This document shows positions 25,897-35,138 of a stretch of DNA of 64,000 nucleotides, piece after piece. Each line of letters begins with the position of its first letter. Positions within the stretch are counted from its first letter, which is position 1. Below the pieces are notes generated by a model. That model did not search any database and was not told the DNA's origin. It saw only the letters and a program-made list of their open reading frames with translations. This stretch comes from Clostridium_AT radicumherbarum (GTDB lineage: Bacteria > Bacillota > Clostridia > Clostridiales > Clostridiaceae), in contig NZ_JBJHZY010000001.1 of assembly GCF_045310525.1 (NCBI RefSeq), positions 1,550,001 through 1,614,000 of the forward strand, read 5' to 3'. A program made the translations under genes and the position numbers.

Positions 25897-28695
25897 ATGA
25901 ACACTGAAAACACTTTAATCCTAATAAAAAACAATAAAACCAACCAATTTGAAGATAAGACCTCTGAAATAGGAAATCTTAATTTTTTAAATTCTCAAGT
26001 AGCGGTAACTTTCACATCTTCAAATAAAACCTATAACTATAAATCTTCAAATATACGTATTCTTAAAGATCCCAAATTAATTAACTTAGATCAAAAGATT
26101 TTGTTAATTGAGGGTTTTCCAATAAAGAGTTCTTCAAATGTACTTGATTTTGGAGAGTATATAAAAGTAGTTGATGAAAGCGGTAGATCAGAAGCTTATC
26201 ATAAATCAAAGATGAGCTTTGAAGATTCCTGTCTTAATAATAAGCAGCCTAAGATTATATTTAACTATTTAAAAGAGCTATCTTCATATGTAAGTGTTAT
26301 GGAAGATGGCAGAACCATGCTTGCTGAGCAGTACGAAAAGATATCTAAAATAAGTGAAAAAAGTGTGCTTGCTGCTTACTTATCTGGAGAGAATATTAGA
26401 ATGCAAAGCTATAAGGATACCCCTATATTTCCCTTTGGCTTCAATCTTAGTCAAAAGAAAGCTGTAATAACGGCCTTAGAGAATTCCATAAGCATCATAG
26501 AAGGACCACCGGGAACAGGTAAGACTCAAACTATATTAAACATTATTGCGAATGCAGTAGCTAAAGGAAAAACTGTTGGTATAGTATCAGGTAATAATTC
26601 TGCAACCTCCAATGTACAGGAGAAGCTGGAGAAGAATGGCTATGGCTTTATAACTTCCTTACTTGGTAATACAAAAAATAAAGCTGACTTTTTTCAGAAT
26701 AAACAAAGTGAGATCCCTAATATTGAGAACTGGTATATAGAGAAAGAGGAAGCAAAAACTCTATCAGAGCAGCTTAATACCACTTCAATGACTTTGAATG
26801 CTCTTTTGGAAAAACAAAATGAAATAGCAAAACTTAAAGAAGAACTTTCAAAATTGGAAGTAGAACAAAGCTATTTTGAAAATAATTTTAAGGATAGTTA
26901 TATTCCAGCTTCACGGTTTTCCTTTCATAGAAGGTGGACTACTGAGTCAATATTGGAATTTTTTACGTACTTAGAAAAAGCTATAGAAGTAAACAGTAGT
27001 AGAAAGATATTAACTAGGGTTTACTTGCTTTATAAGTATGGTATTTATAAGTTTAAGCTTTATGAAAATAATATGACAAATATAATTTCTTCACTTAAAA
27101 GAGATTATTATATAAGTGCAATTAATGAAAGAAATAAGAAAATAGTACTTTTAGAATTAAGACTTGAGGGTAAAAGTTTTAAAGAACTTATGGAAAAGTA
27201 TACAGATATATCGGCAAAGCTTTTTAAAGCAGCCCTATTTAATAAATATTCAAATAAAAATAGAGAGAATTTTACAATCAAAAGCTATAAGCCTAAGTTT
27301 AAAGAATTTATAAATGAGTATCCGGTTATCTTAAGTACTACTCACTCAATTTTAAATAGTGTTACAGAAAACTATTTGTTTGATTATATAATAATTGATG
27401 AGTCCTCGCAGGTAGATTTGGTAACTGCTTCTTTAGCGCTAGCCTGCTGTAAAAATGTCGTTATTGTTGGTGATGTAAAGCAGCTGCCTCAAATTGTGCC
27501 CTCAGAGCTTGAAAAGACGAGTAATGAGCTTTTTTATAAATCTAATATACCTAATGTTTACAATTATAGTGAGCACAGCATAATAGCTTCCTTAATGAAG
27601 CTATATAAGGAAGCATTGCCAAAAACTTTACTTAGTGAGCATTATAGATGTCATCCCAAAATAATAGGCTTTTGTAATGAGAAGTTTTATAACAATGAAC
27701 TTATTGTTATGACTGAGGAAACTCCAGAAGTTACTCCTTTAAAACTTTATAAAACTGCTCCAGGAAATCATGCTCGCAGAATAGATATTGGTAATCAAAA
27801 GGGTTGGTATAATCTAAGGCAAATTGAAGTTATTAAAGATGAGATTTTAGGCCAAAACAAGGATACATATAAGGATCCAAGTAAGATTGGTATTATTTGC
27901 CCTTACAGAAATCAGGTTAATGAAACTAATAGACATATAGGAAAGGAAGAATTAGAAGTAGATACGGTTCATAAATTTCAGGGTAGGGAAAAAGATACTA
28001 TTATTTTTACAACTGTGGCTAATGATATTAATCCTTTTATTGATGATGCTAATCTTATAAATGTAGCTGTTTCTCGTGCTGTTAAAGAATTTATTGTAGT
28101 AACTTCTAATAAGGTATTTAAGCAGCATGGAACTAATATAGGAGACCTTATGAGATATATAGAATATAATTCCTTTGATAATGCAATAATTGAAAGTCAA
28201 AAAATATCTGTATTTGACTTACTGTATAGTGAATACTCTGATAAACTTTTAAAATATATGAACTCAAAAAAGCATGTTTCTGAATATCAGTCTGAAAATT
28301 TAATGTACAAAGTTATAGATGATGCGTTGAACCTTACTGGGTTTAACTCATTTAAATGTGTTATGCATGTACCTTTAAACTCCATAGTTAAGGATACTTC
28401 AAGGCTAAGTATTGATGAAAGGAACTTTGCACAAAATCCTTGGTCACATGTGGACTTTCTAATTTTCAATAAACTAGATAAAGAACCAGTGCTAGCTATT
28501 GAAGTTGATGGCCATGAATTTCATAGAAATAATGAGAAACAGATAGTTAGAGATAAATTAAAGGATAAAATATTAGAGAAAATAAATTTGCCTATATTAA
28601 GAGTTGCAACCAATGAGAGTGGTGAAAAGGAAAAGCTAATTGAAATGCTTAATAAAGTGGTTAAGATGTCAGAATATACAATGGAAAATACTTAA
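25897..28695 (+). CDS. SF1 DNA2/NAM7-like helicase with C-terminal nuclease-like domain
   Basis: 932 aa. Walker A EGPPGTGKTQT is near residue 204, the DExx box IIIDESSQVDL near 500, then HYRCHPKIIGFCN, TVHKFQGREKDTIIF near 690 and NVAVSRAVKEF, the ordered motifs of SF1 helicases. The C-terminal 90 residues (VDFLIFNKLDKEPVLAIEVD, GHEFHR) resemble DUF2726/Vsr-type endonuclease domains. Helicase-nuclease fusions of this kind occur as single-gene phage-defence effectors. It stands alone between terminator-bearing gaps. Confidence 0.87.
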   Translation: MNTENTLILIKNNKTNQFEDKTSEIGNLNFLNSQVAVTFTSSNKTYNYKSSNIRILKDPKLINLDQKILLIEGFPIKSSSNVLDFGEYIKVVDESGRSEAYHKSKMSFEDSCLNNKQPKIIFNYLKELSSYVSVMEDGRTMLAEQYEKISKISEKSVLAAYLSGENIRMQSYKDTPIFPFGFNLSQKKAVITALENSISIIEGPPGTGKTQTILNIIANAVAKGKTVGIVSGNNSATSNVQEKLEKNGYGFITSLLGNTKNKADFFQNKQSEIPNIENWYIEKEEAKTLSEQLNTTSMTLNALLEKQNEIAKLKEELSKLEVEQSYFENNFKDSYIPASRFSFHRRWTTESILEFFTYLEKAIEVNSSRKILTRVYLLYKYGIYKFKLYENNMTNIISSLKRDYYISAINERNKKIVLLELRLEGKSFKELMEKYTDISAKLFKAALFNKYSNKNRENFTIKSYKPKFKEFINEYPVILSTTHSILNSVTENYLFDYIIIDESSQVDLVTASLALACCKNVVIVGDVKQLPQIVPSELEKTSNELFYKSNIPNVYNYSEHSIIASLMKLYKEALPKTLLSEHYRCHPKIIGFCNEKFYNNELIVMTEETPEVTPLKLYKTAPGNHARRIDIGNQKGWYNLRQIEVIKDEILGQNKDTYKDPSKIGIICPYRNQVNETNRHIGKEELEVDTVHKFQGREKDTIIFTTVANDINPFIDDANLINVAVSRAVKEFIVVTSNKVFKQHGTNIGDLMRYIEYNSFDNAIIESQKISVFDLLYSEYSDKLLKYMNSKKHVSEYQSENLMYKVIDDALNLTGFNSFKCVMHVPLNSIVKDTSRLSIDERNFAQNPWSHVDFLIFNKLDKEPVLAIEVDGHEFHRNNEKQIVRDKLKDKILEKINLPILRVATNESGEKEKLIEMLNKVVKMSEYTMENT

Positions 28696-28768
28696 ATTAA
28701 AGTAAACCGCCAAAACTAAATTTTATGGAGTTCTTAATAATCAGCATATTGTTATTGAAGGTTCTTAC

Positions 28769-28852
28769 ATGGGGGTTAGAAGGATAATAATTGTTATACT
28801 GACTATTAGTCTGCTTTTAGTGGGCTTTATATATGACTGTAAAAGTTTATAA
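28769..28852 (+). CDS. Candidate small membrane peptide (27 aa)
   Basis: MGVRRIIIVILTISLLLVGF followed by a short polar tail: one complete membrane segment with a positive N-terminus. A weak GAAGG lies 7 bases upstream. It could be a type I toxin-like peptide or simply a chance ORF; no antisense RNA evidence was identified. Confidence 0.25.
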   Translation: MGVRRIIIVILTISLLLVGFIYDCKSL

Positions 28853-28886
28853 AAGCGGTAATTATTATTTATAGGGGATGAATATA

Positions 28887-29426
28887 TTGAGTAAAAATAG
28901 CCGATTTATCAAAGAAAAGCCAAATGAAAAGCTTAAAAGAATACTATTTTTAATACCATTCATCTCGGGGTTACTAGTACCAGAATTAATTATGATAATC
29001 TCTCGTGATGCCAAAGTTCAATTTTTTGCCTCTACTATAATTTATAGTTTTATAATAATTATTATGTTTTTATTAGGACTCTTACTTGTATTTATAAGAA
29101 GTGGTAAAGATGAAAAGTTAGTTAAAATAGTATGGGGAAGAATTTTGGGTATAGCATTTTTGGGTATTTCAATCTTTTTAAGTATTCAAGTATCTGATTA
29201 TTACAAGGATATTCCTGTGATTATAAATTCAGACTACTCATATTTTGAAGGTAACTTAACTAAATATCATTTCAATAATAGGGGAGGAAACTCAACATCG
29301 TTAATTTTTGGAGATAAAACATTTAAAATATACTATAAAGCTTCACCACAATTTACGATTATAGGTAAGAAATACTATGTTGAATTTCTACCACATTCTA
29401 AATTTGTTATGAGTTTGAAAAATTGA
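28887..29426 (+). CDS. Membrane protein of unknown function
   Basis: About 179 aa with three hydrophobic segments in the first 110 residues (FLIPFISGLLVPELIMII, IIYSFIIIIMFLLGLLLVFI, GIAFLGISIFLSIQV). A polar C-terminal domain follows and is probably extracytoplasmic. I favour TTG 28887 because AGGGGATG sits 9 bases upstream; ATG 28878 would overlap that site. No family recognised. It is followed by a conserved-loop hairpin. Confidence 0.65.
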   Translation: MSKNSRFIKEKPNEKLKRILFLIPFISGLLVPELIMIISRDAKVQFFASTIIYSFIIIIMFLLGLLLVFIRSGKDEKLVKIVWGRILGIAFLGISIFLSIQVSDYYKDIPVIINSDYSYFEGNLTKYHFNNRGGNSTSLIFGDKTFKIYYKASPQFTIIGKKYYVEFLPHSKFVMSLKN

Positions 29427-29448
29427 TAGCTTCAGTGGTTTGTTTCAA

Positions 29449-29513
29449 AACTTGTAGTTTTGAGACGTATTAATGATATGTCACAATGGTAATTTATGAC
29501 GCAGCAACAAGTT
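29449..29513 (+). repeat. Conserved-loop hairpin, copy 1
   Basis: Loop AATGGTAATTTATG at 29485-29498, followed by ACG. The outer stem AACTTGT/ACAAGTT (29449-29455 with 29507-29513) encloses it, with an extra hairpin GTTTCAAAAC/GTTTTGAGAC inside the left arm. It lies 59 bases after the membrane protein stop. Confidence 0.6.
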
Positions 29514-29546
29514 ATTCCGTACAACTTTTAGAAAGGATGATTTTCT

Positions 29547-29882
29547 TTGAAAATTTCTTATTATGATAATAATGAGATTGAGCACAATGAATTTGGCACT
29601 ATAAATATAGATAGAGTTTATTGCCTTGATTTTAATAAATTCAGTAACAATGAATGGACTGCTTTAGCAGATATATATAGAAAATTGCCAAATCAGGTTG
29701 TTGAGGGTAATATAGAACAACAAATGTGGTTTGGGACAGAAGGTGTTTCAGAGTTCTATCTATGGTCTTCTGTTGAGCCGTCTGGATTACAAGTTGTTGG
29801 ACATTTAAAAGAACGTGATTGGAAACATTGGGAGAAATTGTTTCATGAGAGTATTGGACAGTTTCCGTTTTTTAATGCATAG
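29547..29882 (+). CDS. Uncharacterised 111-aa protein
   Basis: TTG start at 29547 with GAAAGGATG upstream. It is small, acidic and Trp-rich (QQMWFGTEGVSEFYLWSSVE, RDWKHWEKLFHE) and soluble. No domain recognised. Its size and composition resemble orphan immunity proteins of toxin systems. It sits between two copies of the hairpin repeat, like a cassette. Confidence 0.6.
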   Translation: MKISYYDNNEIEHNEFGTINIDRVYCLDFNKFSNNEWTALADIYRKLPNQVVEGNIEQQMWFGTEGVSEFYLWSSVEPSGLQVVGHLKERDWKHWEKLFHESIGQFPFFNA

Positions 29883-29888
29883 AGCAAA

Positions 29889-29931
29889 CTACAGTAATTC
29901 GGAATCTTCTTATATTGTTGAACAACTGTAG
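29889..29931 (+). repeat. Conserved-loop hairpin, copy 2
   Basis: Loop AATCTTCTTATATT (29903-29916) lies inside an outer 7-bp stem CTACAGT/ACTGTAG. It starts 7 bases after the stop of the preceding gene. Confidence 0.65.
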
Positions 29932-30207
29932 ACTATGTTGAAGTAAGTGTAGCAATTAAGATAGGTGTATTTTGATTCAAGTTTATAGATACTGAATTGT
30001 GATTGAGAAATGTAAAATAATAGGTAAATGTTTCTTTATTTTCATGAAGGCATGATATATCATTATCAACCATATTTATTTAAAGAAGAAATTAAATGGG
30101 TAAATATATTTTTTGTTTTATAAGAAAAAACAACTTGTTTATGTATTTATTCGGCAGGAAACACATACTTAAACTATTTTAATATTGAAAAAGGAGTGTC
30201 TCATAAT
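29932..30207. other. Intergenic region before ABC exporter
   Basis: AT-rich, no gene seen. It presumably holds the exporter promoter. Poly-T stretches and AAAAAACAAC sequences are present but no clear operator. Confidence 0.4.
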
Positions 30208-32688
30208 ATGATTGAAAACTATCGTCAGCTTGTACCTCGTTATTTGGTATCAAACAAAAAGACAACTTTGTCATTAACTATAAGTATATTAATTTCAGTT
30301 GCCTTACTAGTTTCTGTTGGGATAGTTATGGGAAAATATAATACTACCAGATTAGAAATTGCACAGGAAGGCCACGGGAAATATTATGCTGGTTTTCTCT
30401 ATGTTCAGGAAGATACCCTTGATAAGCTTAAGAAATTTGATGGTATATCAGAAGTTGGGACAAGTATTACAATTGGTGAAGTGCAGCTAGATGGTGAAAA
30501 ATTACAAATTAAAGGAGCGGATCCTGTTGCTCTTAACCTTTTAAATGCAAAGGCCATAGATGGAAGGCTGCCTCAAAGTGGCTATGAAGTTGCCATTGAA
30601 AAATGGATGTACAATAAAATGAAAAACAAACCAAAGCTAGGTGATAAATTTAAATTTAGCGAATGTTATGTAGATTCAAATGGTAAAGCTCTAAGTAAAA
30701 ATAATACGGAATTTACTCTTGTAGGTATATTAGAAGATTTTCAGGACTCAAAGATGTTTGAAACAGGTAATGCCTACATTACACTAGATACAGCTAATTC
30801 ACTTTTAGGTAATAGCAAGAAGGTTTATGAGCAGTGGTTTACTATAAATAACAACCTGCCAGTGGATAGTACATTAAATAAAATAAAGACTTATGCAAAC
30901 ACTGGAAGCTCAGGTGAATCAATAATTGAAGGTTATCGCCCAAACATATTTTATACAGCTGCTTTAAATGAGGCAAAGGCTGTAAAGTATATAACACTTT
31001 TCTTTAATCTTATTGTAGCAGTAGCTGTTGTTATGGTTATCTACAATGTTTTCAGCATTTCAGTTCTTCAACGAAAAAAGCATTATGGACTTTTAAGGGC
31101 AATAGGCATAACACCAAAGCAAATTAAAATTATGCTGTTTTTTGAGGCCTTTTTATATGAAGTTATTGTAGTACCACTTGGAATTTTAACTGGAATACTA
31201 GTAACGTCATCAATTATGAAAGCAATAGGTGGGGAAGTTTTTAAAGGCTCAGTGTTTAATAATATAAGTGCCCTTAATATTATTTTACCTATTTTAGTTA
31301 GTTTAATAGCTATAACTGCAGCTGTATACAGCCCTGCAAAAAATGCTTCAAAAATATCTGCAATAGAGTCAATGACAATGGAGGATTCCATGCCTACTAA
31401 GAAATTATATAAGGCTTATAAAGAAAACTTCATAGATAAACTAATTGGATATACAGGGAAAATGGCAATAAGTAATTTGAAAAGATATAAGAGAAGGTTT
31501 TTAGCAACAGTAATAGCCATTGGAATGGGCATTTCTTTATTTGTACTTTCAATATTTATAATAAATTTCTTAAATCCAACAAAATTCTTAGAAGATAGAG
31601 TTAAAACAGATTATGTTTTAACTCTATCAGGAGTTACAAACGATAATTATGGTTATGATGAGGAAATAGTAAATCAAATTAAAAGTATTCCAGGGGTTAA
31701 ATCCGTAGATAAATTCAAAAAATTTCAAATGGATTATATATTACCTATAGACTCAATGACTCCAGAAGCTATAAAAGAAGTTCAAGAAAAAAAGAATCCA
31801 ATTAGTGTAGTGCAAATGTGGGGTGGATATCATGTAGTATCTCAGTTCTATGGCTGCAGTGATGAATTTATTCAATCCTTACGTAAGAGTGTTAATGAGT
31901 CTAATGCACAGGTGTTTACTGTACAAAATTTAGCTAATGAGAACTTTACTAAAATTAAGAGCGGAGATGAAGTTAGGATTTTTACTCAGTATATGGTTTC
32001 AGGCAAATTTGTAAATGTTGACAAAAACATTAAAGTGGATTATGTACTTAAGGACCTACCAATGAAATTAAACCAATTAAATGGGTATATAGCTACCTTT
32101 GTACCTTATAAATTTATGGAAGATAATTTTAAGCTTTATGGTTATCAGGATATCGAAATAAATGTAGACCATAAAGCAAACTTAAGTAGAATAGAAGAGC
32201 AGCTTCAATTTATTGCAGCTAATCATAAAAATGGACAGCTAATAAGCTATCAGGATGAAGTAAATAAATATCATAATTATCAGCTTCAAGTAGGCACTAT
32301 ACTTATTTCTCTTGCGGCTGTAATTGCAGTTGTAGGCTTCATCAACATTATGAATACCTTAAACATGAATATTATTATGAGAAAAAGAGAGTTTGGAATG
32401 CTTAGGGCCATGGGAATGACCAAGAGTGAACTTAGGAAGGTTTTACTAAAAGAAGCATCCATATACGGCATATTTAGTTCCATAATCGGTATTACCTTAG
32501 GATATATTCTCATATGGATGATATATAACCTAGCTAGAAGAAGGGTAGAAATATATTTTTATGTTGATTTAAAGGTGGTTATACTCACAATTATTGTAAC
32601 TGTGATACTCAGTATATGTTCCTCGATATTACCGCTAAGAAAAGCTACTAAAGCAGATATAGTAGAATCTATACAGGCAGTTGAATAG
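30208..32688 (+). CDS. FtsX-like ABC transporter permease
   Basis: 826 aa with two FtsX/MacB repeats. An N-terminal anchor (ISILISVALLVSVGIVMG) and MacB-like periplasmic domain come first. Three segments from about 265 to 385 include the motif LRAIGITPKQI. A second half follows with an anchor at about 440 and a final three-helix FtsX domain (LRAMGMTKSELRK at about 735). It has ten predicted segments. It partners the ATPase encoded 41 bases downstream to export or flip lipids, peptides or drugs. ATG 30208 is preferred over GTG 30196, which is too close to its ribosome site. Confidence 0.88.
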   Translation: MIENYRQLVPRYLVSNKKTTLSLTISILISVALLVSVGIVMGKYNTTRLEIAQEGHGKYYAGFLYVQEDTLDKLKKFDGISEVGTSITIGEVQLDGEKLQIKGADPVALNLLNAKAIDGRLPQSGYEVAIEKWMYNKMKNKPKLGDKFKFSECYVDSNGKALSKNNTEFTLVGILEDFQDSKMFETGNAYITLDTANSLLGNSKKVYEQWFTINNNLPVDSTLNKIKTYANTGSSGESIIEGYRPNIFYTAALNEAKAVKYITLFFNLIVAVAVVMVIYNVFSISVLQRKKHYGLLRAIGITPKQIKIMLFFEAFLYEVIVVPLGILTGILVTSSIMKAIGGEVFKGSVFNNISALNIILPILVSLIAITAAVYSPAKNASKISAIESMTMEDSMPTKKLYKAYKENFIDKLIGYTGKMAISNLKRYKRRFLATVIAIGMGISLFVLSIFIINFLNPTKFLEDRVKTDYVLTLSGVTNDNYGYDEEIVNQIKSIPGVKSVDKFKKFQMDYILPIDSMTPEAIKEVQEKKNPISVVQMWGGYHVVSQFYGCSDEFIQSLRKSVNESNAQVFTVQNLANENFTKIKSGDEVRIFTQYMVSGKFVNVDKNIKVDYVLKDLPMKLNQLNGYIATFVPYKFMEDNFKLYGYQDIEINVDHKANLSRIEEQLQFIAANHKNGQLISYQDEVNKYHNYQLQVGTILISLAAVIAVVGFINIMNTLNMNIIMRKREFGMLRAMGMTKSELRKVLLKEASIYGIFSSIIGITLGYILIWMIYNLARRRVEIYFYVDLKVVILTIIVTVILSICSSILPLRKATKADIVESIQAVE

Positions 32689-32729
32689 AAGTTTAAGGAT
32701 ATCTAATTTATTAAAGAGGGGGAAGGAAA

Positions 32730-33416
32730 GTGGAAATACTTAGAACCTATAAACTCACTAAGACTTATGGCAAGGGTGAAACTGAGGTAGAAGCTTTAAA
32801 GGAAGCTGAAATTAGTATAAATAGGGGAGAATTTGTGGCTGTAGTTGGTCCAAGCGGATCAGGGAAAAGCACCCTGCTTCATTTAATTGCAGGGCTTATG
32901 CAACCAACCAGGGGCAGTGTGTTAATTGAAGGGAAAAATATATATAACCTATCAGAAAATGAACTTTCAATTTTTAGAAGGAGAAACATAGGCTTTATAT
33001 TTCAGTTTTTTAATCTGCTTCCTATGCTATCATTAGAAGAAAATGTAATTCTTCCTGCTTTGCTTGATAATAAAAAAGTGGACATGGAATATTTAGATGA
33101 GCTATTAAAGGTGCTTGGACTTTCAGAAAGAAGAAGGCATCTTCCTGGAGCCTTATCTGGAGGACAGCAGCAGCGTGCGGCAATAGCAAGAGCACTTTTC
33201 ACAAAGCCATCCATTGTATTTGCAGATGAGCCTACGGGAAATCTTGATTCCAAAAGCAGTAAGGAAGTTTTAGAACTACTAACTATGTCTATAAAAAAAT
33301 ATAATCAGACTCTTGTTTTAATTACCCATGATATGAATGTGGCAAAACATGCAGATAGGATAATTAAAATTGAGGATGGGGTTGTAAGTGAGAATTTAAA
33401 AATTATTGAGAGTTAG
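32730..33416 (+). CDS. ABC transporter ATP-binding protein, LolD/MacB type
   Basis: 228 aa. Walker A GPSGSGKST (about 41), Q-loop FQFFNLLP, signature LSGGQQQRAAIARAL (about 141), Walker B VFADEPTGNLDS and H-loop ITHDMNVAKHAD are all present. GTG start with GGGGGAAGGA upstream. It forms an operon with the FtsX-like permease. There is no adjacent two-component system, unlike bacitracin-type exporters. Confidence 0.93.
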   Translation: MEILRTYKLTKTYGKGETEVEALKEAEISINRGEFVAVVGPSGSGKSTLLHLIAGLMQPTRGSVLIEGKNIYNLSENELSIFRRRNIGFIFQFFNLLPMLSLEENVILPALLDNKKVDMEYLDELLKVLGLSERRRHLPGALSGGQQQRAAIARALFTKPSIVFADEPTGNLDSKSSKEVLELLTMSIKKYNQTLVLITHDMNVAKHADRIIKIEDGVVSENLKIIES

Positions 33417-33770
33417 ACGTCTAATTTTATAGATTTTTATATTTTAGCGAAGTATAGAAGTGCGATAATAATTAAAAAAAGTATTATTAAGTATTCCAAC
33501 GGATTCCGATAAGAAGTGTAAAATTAAAAATATTAGCAAAAATCACTTGATTTCTCACATAAAATAACAAGTGATTTTTTATATGGAATAAACTAATTCC
33601 AATGATAAATGCCTAAAATTTAGGTGCTATTTTGTATGCTAATTTATGCGCCAAATAATATAATAAAAACACACTTATCCTTTATTCTTTAATTTATGAT
33701 TACTTTGGTATAATATTATAAATTCATATTTATAATTAAGTACAAAGGAACTCTTCTGAGGAGGTATAAA
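33417..33770. other. Intergenic region: terminator and small-gene promoter
   Basis: A terminator lies at 33538-33580. An extended -10 TGGTATAAT near 33707-33715 probably drives the small gene at 33771. Nothing else recognised. Confidence 0.5.
33538..33580 (+). terminator. Rho-independent terminator after ABC exporter
   Basis: AAATCACTTG pairs with CAAGTGATTT around a loop of about 18 bases, followed by six T. Confidence 0.8.
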
Positions 33771-33923
33771 ATGAAACGAGTATCGTTAAAGCAACCAACT
33801 ACTCATTTTATTGATGCACGATATGAATGCCAAGTTGCAGATGGAACAGGCGGAGATGGACACTTTCATTATAACTTCATTGTATCACCAACACTACCAG
33901 ACAACATTTCTGAAATTTATTAG
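33771..33923 (+). CDS. Small protein (50 aa), possibly truncated
   Basis: ATG 33771 follows GAGGAGG at ideal spacing. The sequence MKRVSLKQPTTHFIDARYEC continues to a Gly/His-rich segment and stops at 33923. No family recognised. The abrupt end suggests it may be the N-terminal stub of a longer protein, but expression signals are intact. It is followed by a hairpin of the conserved-loop family about 110 bases downstream. Confidence 0.5.
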   Translation: MKRVSLKQPTTHFIDARYECQVADGTGGDGHFHYNFIVSPTLPDNISEIY

Positions 33924-34024
33924 TTTTAAAGAATATACTCTATCATTCGGAGATAAGCAAATAGGTCATGATATAGTAATCCAGTTATAATATAAGTTGA
34001 ATTAGATAATTCACATATTTCATA

Positions 34025-34060
34025 TCTTGCGACGCAAGAGTAGGATATTCCGACATTAAC
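34025..34060 (+). repeat. Conserved-loop hairpin family, copy 3
   Basis: Loop-like AAGAGTAGGATATT (34036-34049), followed by CCG. The preceding TCTTGC-GAC-GCAAGA forms its own perfect 6-bp hairpin. Similar to the copies at 49949 and 62840. Confidence 0.5.
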
Positions 34061-34165
34061 TAACTGAATTTTTAATAATTCTCTTTAATATCTTGAAGGA
34101 TTTTGCAATTAAGCGACGAATATATAACTGAAGTAGAGATTAAATCAAATAGCGAGGGAGAAAAT

Positions 34166-34717
34166 ATGAAGATTTTTAGTTCAGCTATTATTTTTTTAAC
34201 AGTATTTATTTTAATGAAATACTTAGGTGCTTCATCAAAGAAACAAGCACACAAGAATGAAGAGGGAATTATAGTTTTAAGAATGAATAAGGCATATGGA
34301 ATAGTTGGGTATATTGGAATTTTAATTTCATTAGTTATAGGAGTAATTGCTACATTAGGTACAATAAAAAATATTTCAGATTTAATTATGGCAATGAGTA
34401 TGTTTTTGTTCTTCTTTATTATAAGTTCAATGCTTGTAATGGTATCTAAAAATCAAAGAGTTGAAGCAGGAGATGAAAAGATAATAGCTTATAGTATGAC
34501 TGGAAAAGCAACTGTAATTAAATGGAGCGAAGTTACGAAAGTACAATTCAGTAAAACTTCACTAGAATTAAAATTAACGGCTAAAAGACAACAGGCAAAA
34601 TTGCATATGCACTTTATTGGTTTTTGGGATTTTGTTGATTTAATGAAAAGAAAGCTTGATATATTAGTATATAAAGATGCGATTTTAATATTAGATACAG
34701 TAAAAAAGAGATTTTAA
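34166..34717 (+). CDS. Membrane protein with PH-like C-terminal domain
   Basis: 183 aa from ATG 34166 (AGGGAG upstream). There is one N-terminal segment and two central ones (GIVGYIGILISLVIGVIATL, LIMAMSMFLFFFIISSMLVM). A C-terminal domain of about 80 residues (SKNQRVEAGDEKIIAYSMTG, then VIKWSEVTKVQF) resembles bacterial PH-like domains of the DUF6560 kind. Function unknown. Confidence 0.65.
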   Translation: MKIFSSAIIFLTVFILMKYLGASSKKQAHKNEEGIIVLRMNKAYGIVGYIGILISLVIGVIATLGTIKNISDLIMAMSMFLFFFIISSMLVMVSKNQRVEAGDEKIIAYSMTGKATVIKWSEVTKVQFSKTSLELKLTAKRQQAKLHMHFIGFWDFVDLMKRKLDILVYKDAILILDTVKKRF

Positions 34718-34752
34718 AATAACAGTAATTTTTGCAATCATTTTTTCAACAA

Positions 34753-34790
34753 AAAACCTATGCTGAATAAGTAATTTAGCATAGGTTTTT
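34753..34790 (+). terminator. Rho-independent terminator
   Basis: A 12-bp stem AAAACCTATGCT/AGCATAGGTTTT with a T tail, 36 bases after the preceding stop. Confidence 0.85.
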
Positions 34791-34808
34791 ACATTTAATT
34801 ATTTAGGT

Positions 34809-34841
34809 CGTAATGAAGAATATTCTTATATGCTTCGCTAG
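34809..34841 (+). repeat. Conserved-loop hairpin, copy 4
   Basis: Loop AATATTCTTATATG (34819-34832) sits directly inside GAAG/CTTC, extended outward by a wobble and a further broken pairing. It lies after the terminator of the preceding gene. Confidence 0.6.
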
Positions 34842-34910
34842 TTTAATACTTAGATCAAAGTCTTACGAAAAAGCTTAGTTTTACTAATGTAGACTCAGCT
34901 TAAGTTATAG

Positions 34911-35063
34911 GGGCTAAGGTTACGTGAACGATGCACTCAAGTTCGCTTTGGCATATTCGGAACCATGCCACATTTTGATAAGGTTTTAAAATGACTTAAG
35001 GGTAAACCGTTATCTGAACTTTTTAATCCATGGATGAGAAATATAAACAGGGAAAGCCTATAA
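34911..35063 (+). pseudogene. Degenerate unrecognised ORF
   Basis: An open frame without start reads VRFGIFGTMPHFDKVLK, hits TGA at 34992, then LKGKPLSELFNPWMRNINRE to a TAA. A hairpin (AAGCCTATA/TATAGGCTT, 35053-35087) overlaps the end. It looks like a gene tail with one nonsense mutation. Family not recognised. Confidence 0.3.
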
Positions 35064-35138
35064 CCAGTTCTTAATGGCTATAGGCTTGTTTAAATACAAT
35101 GTGAAATATTAATGTATAAAAGTTATGGAATCCCTAGT

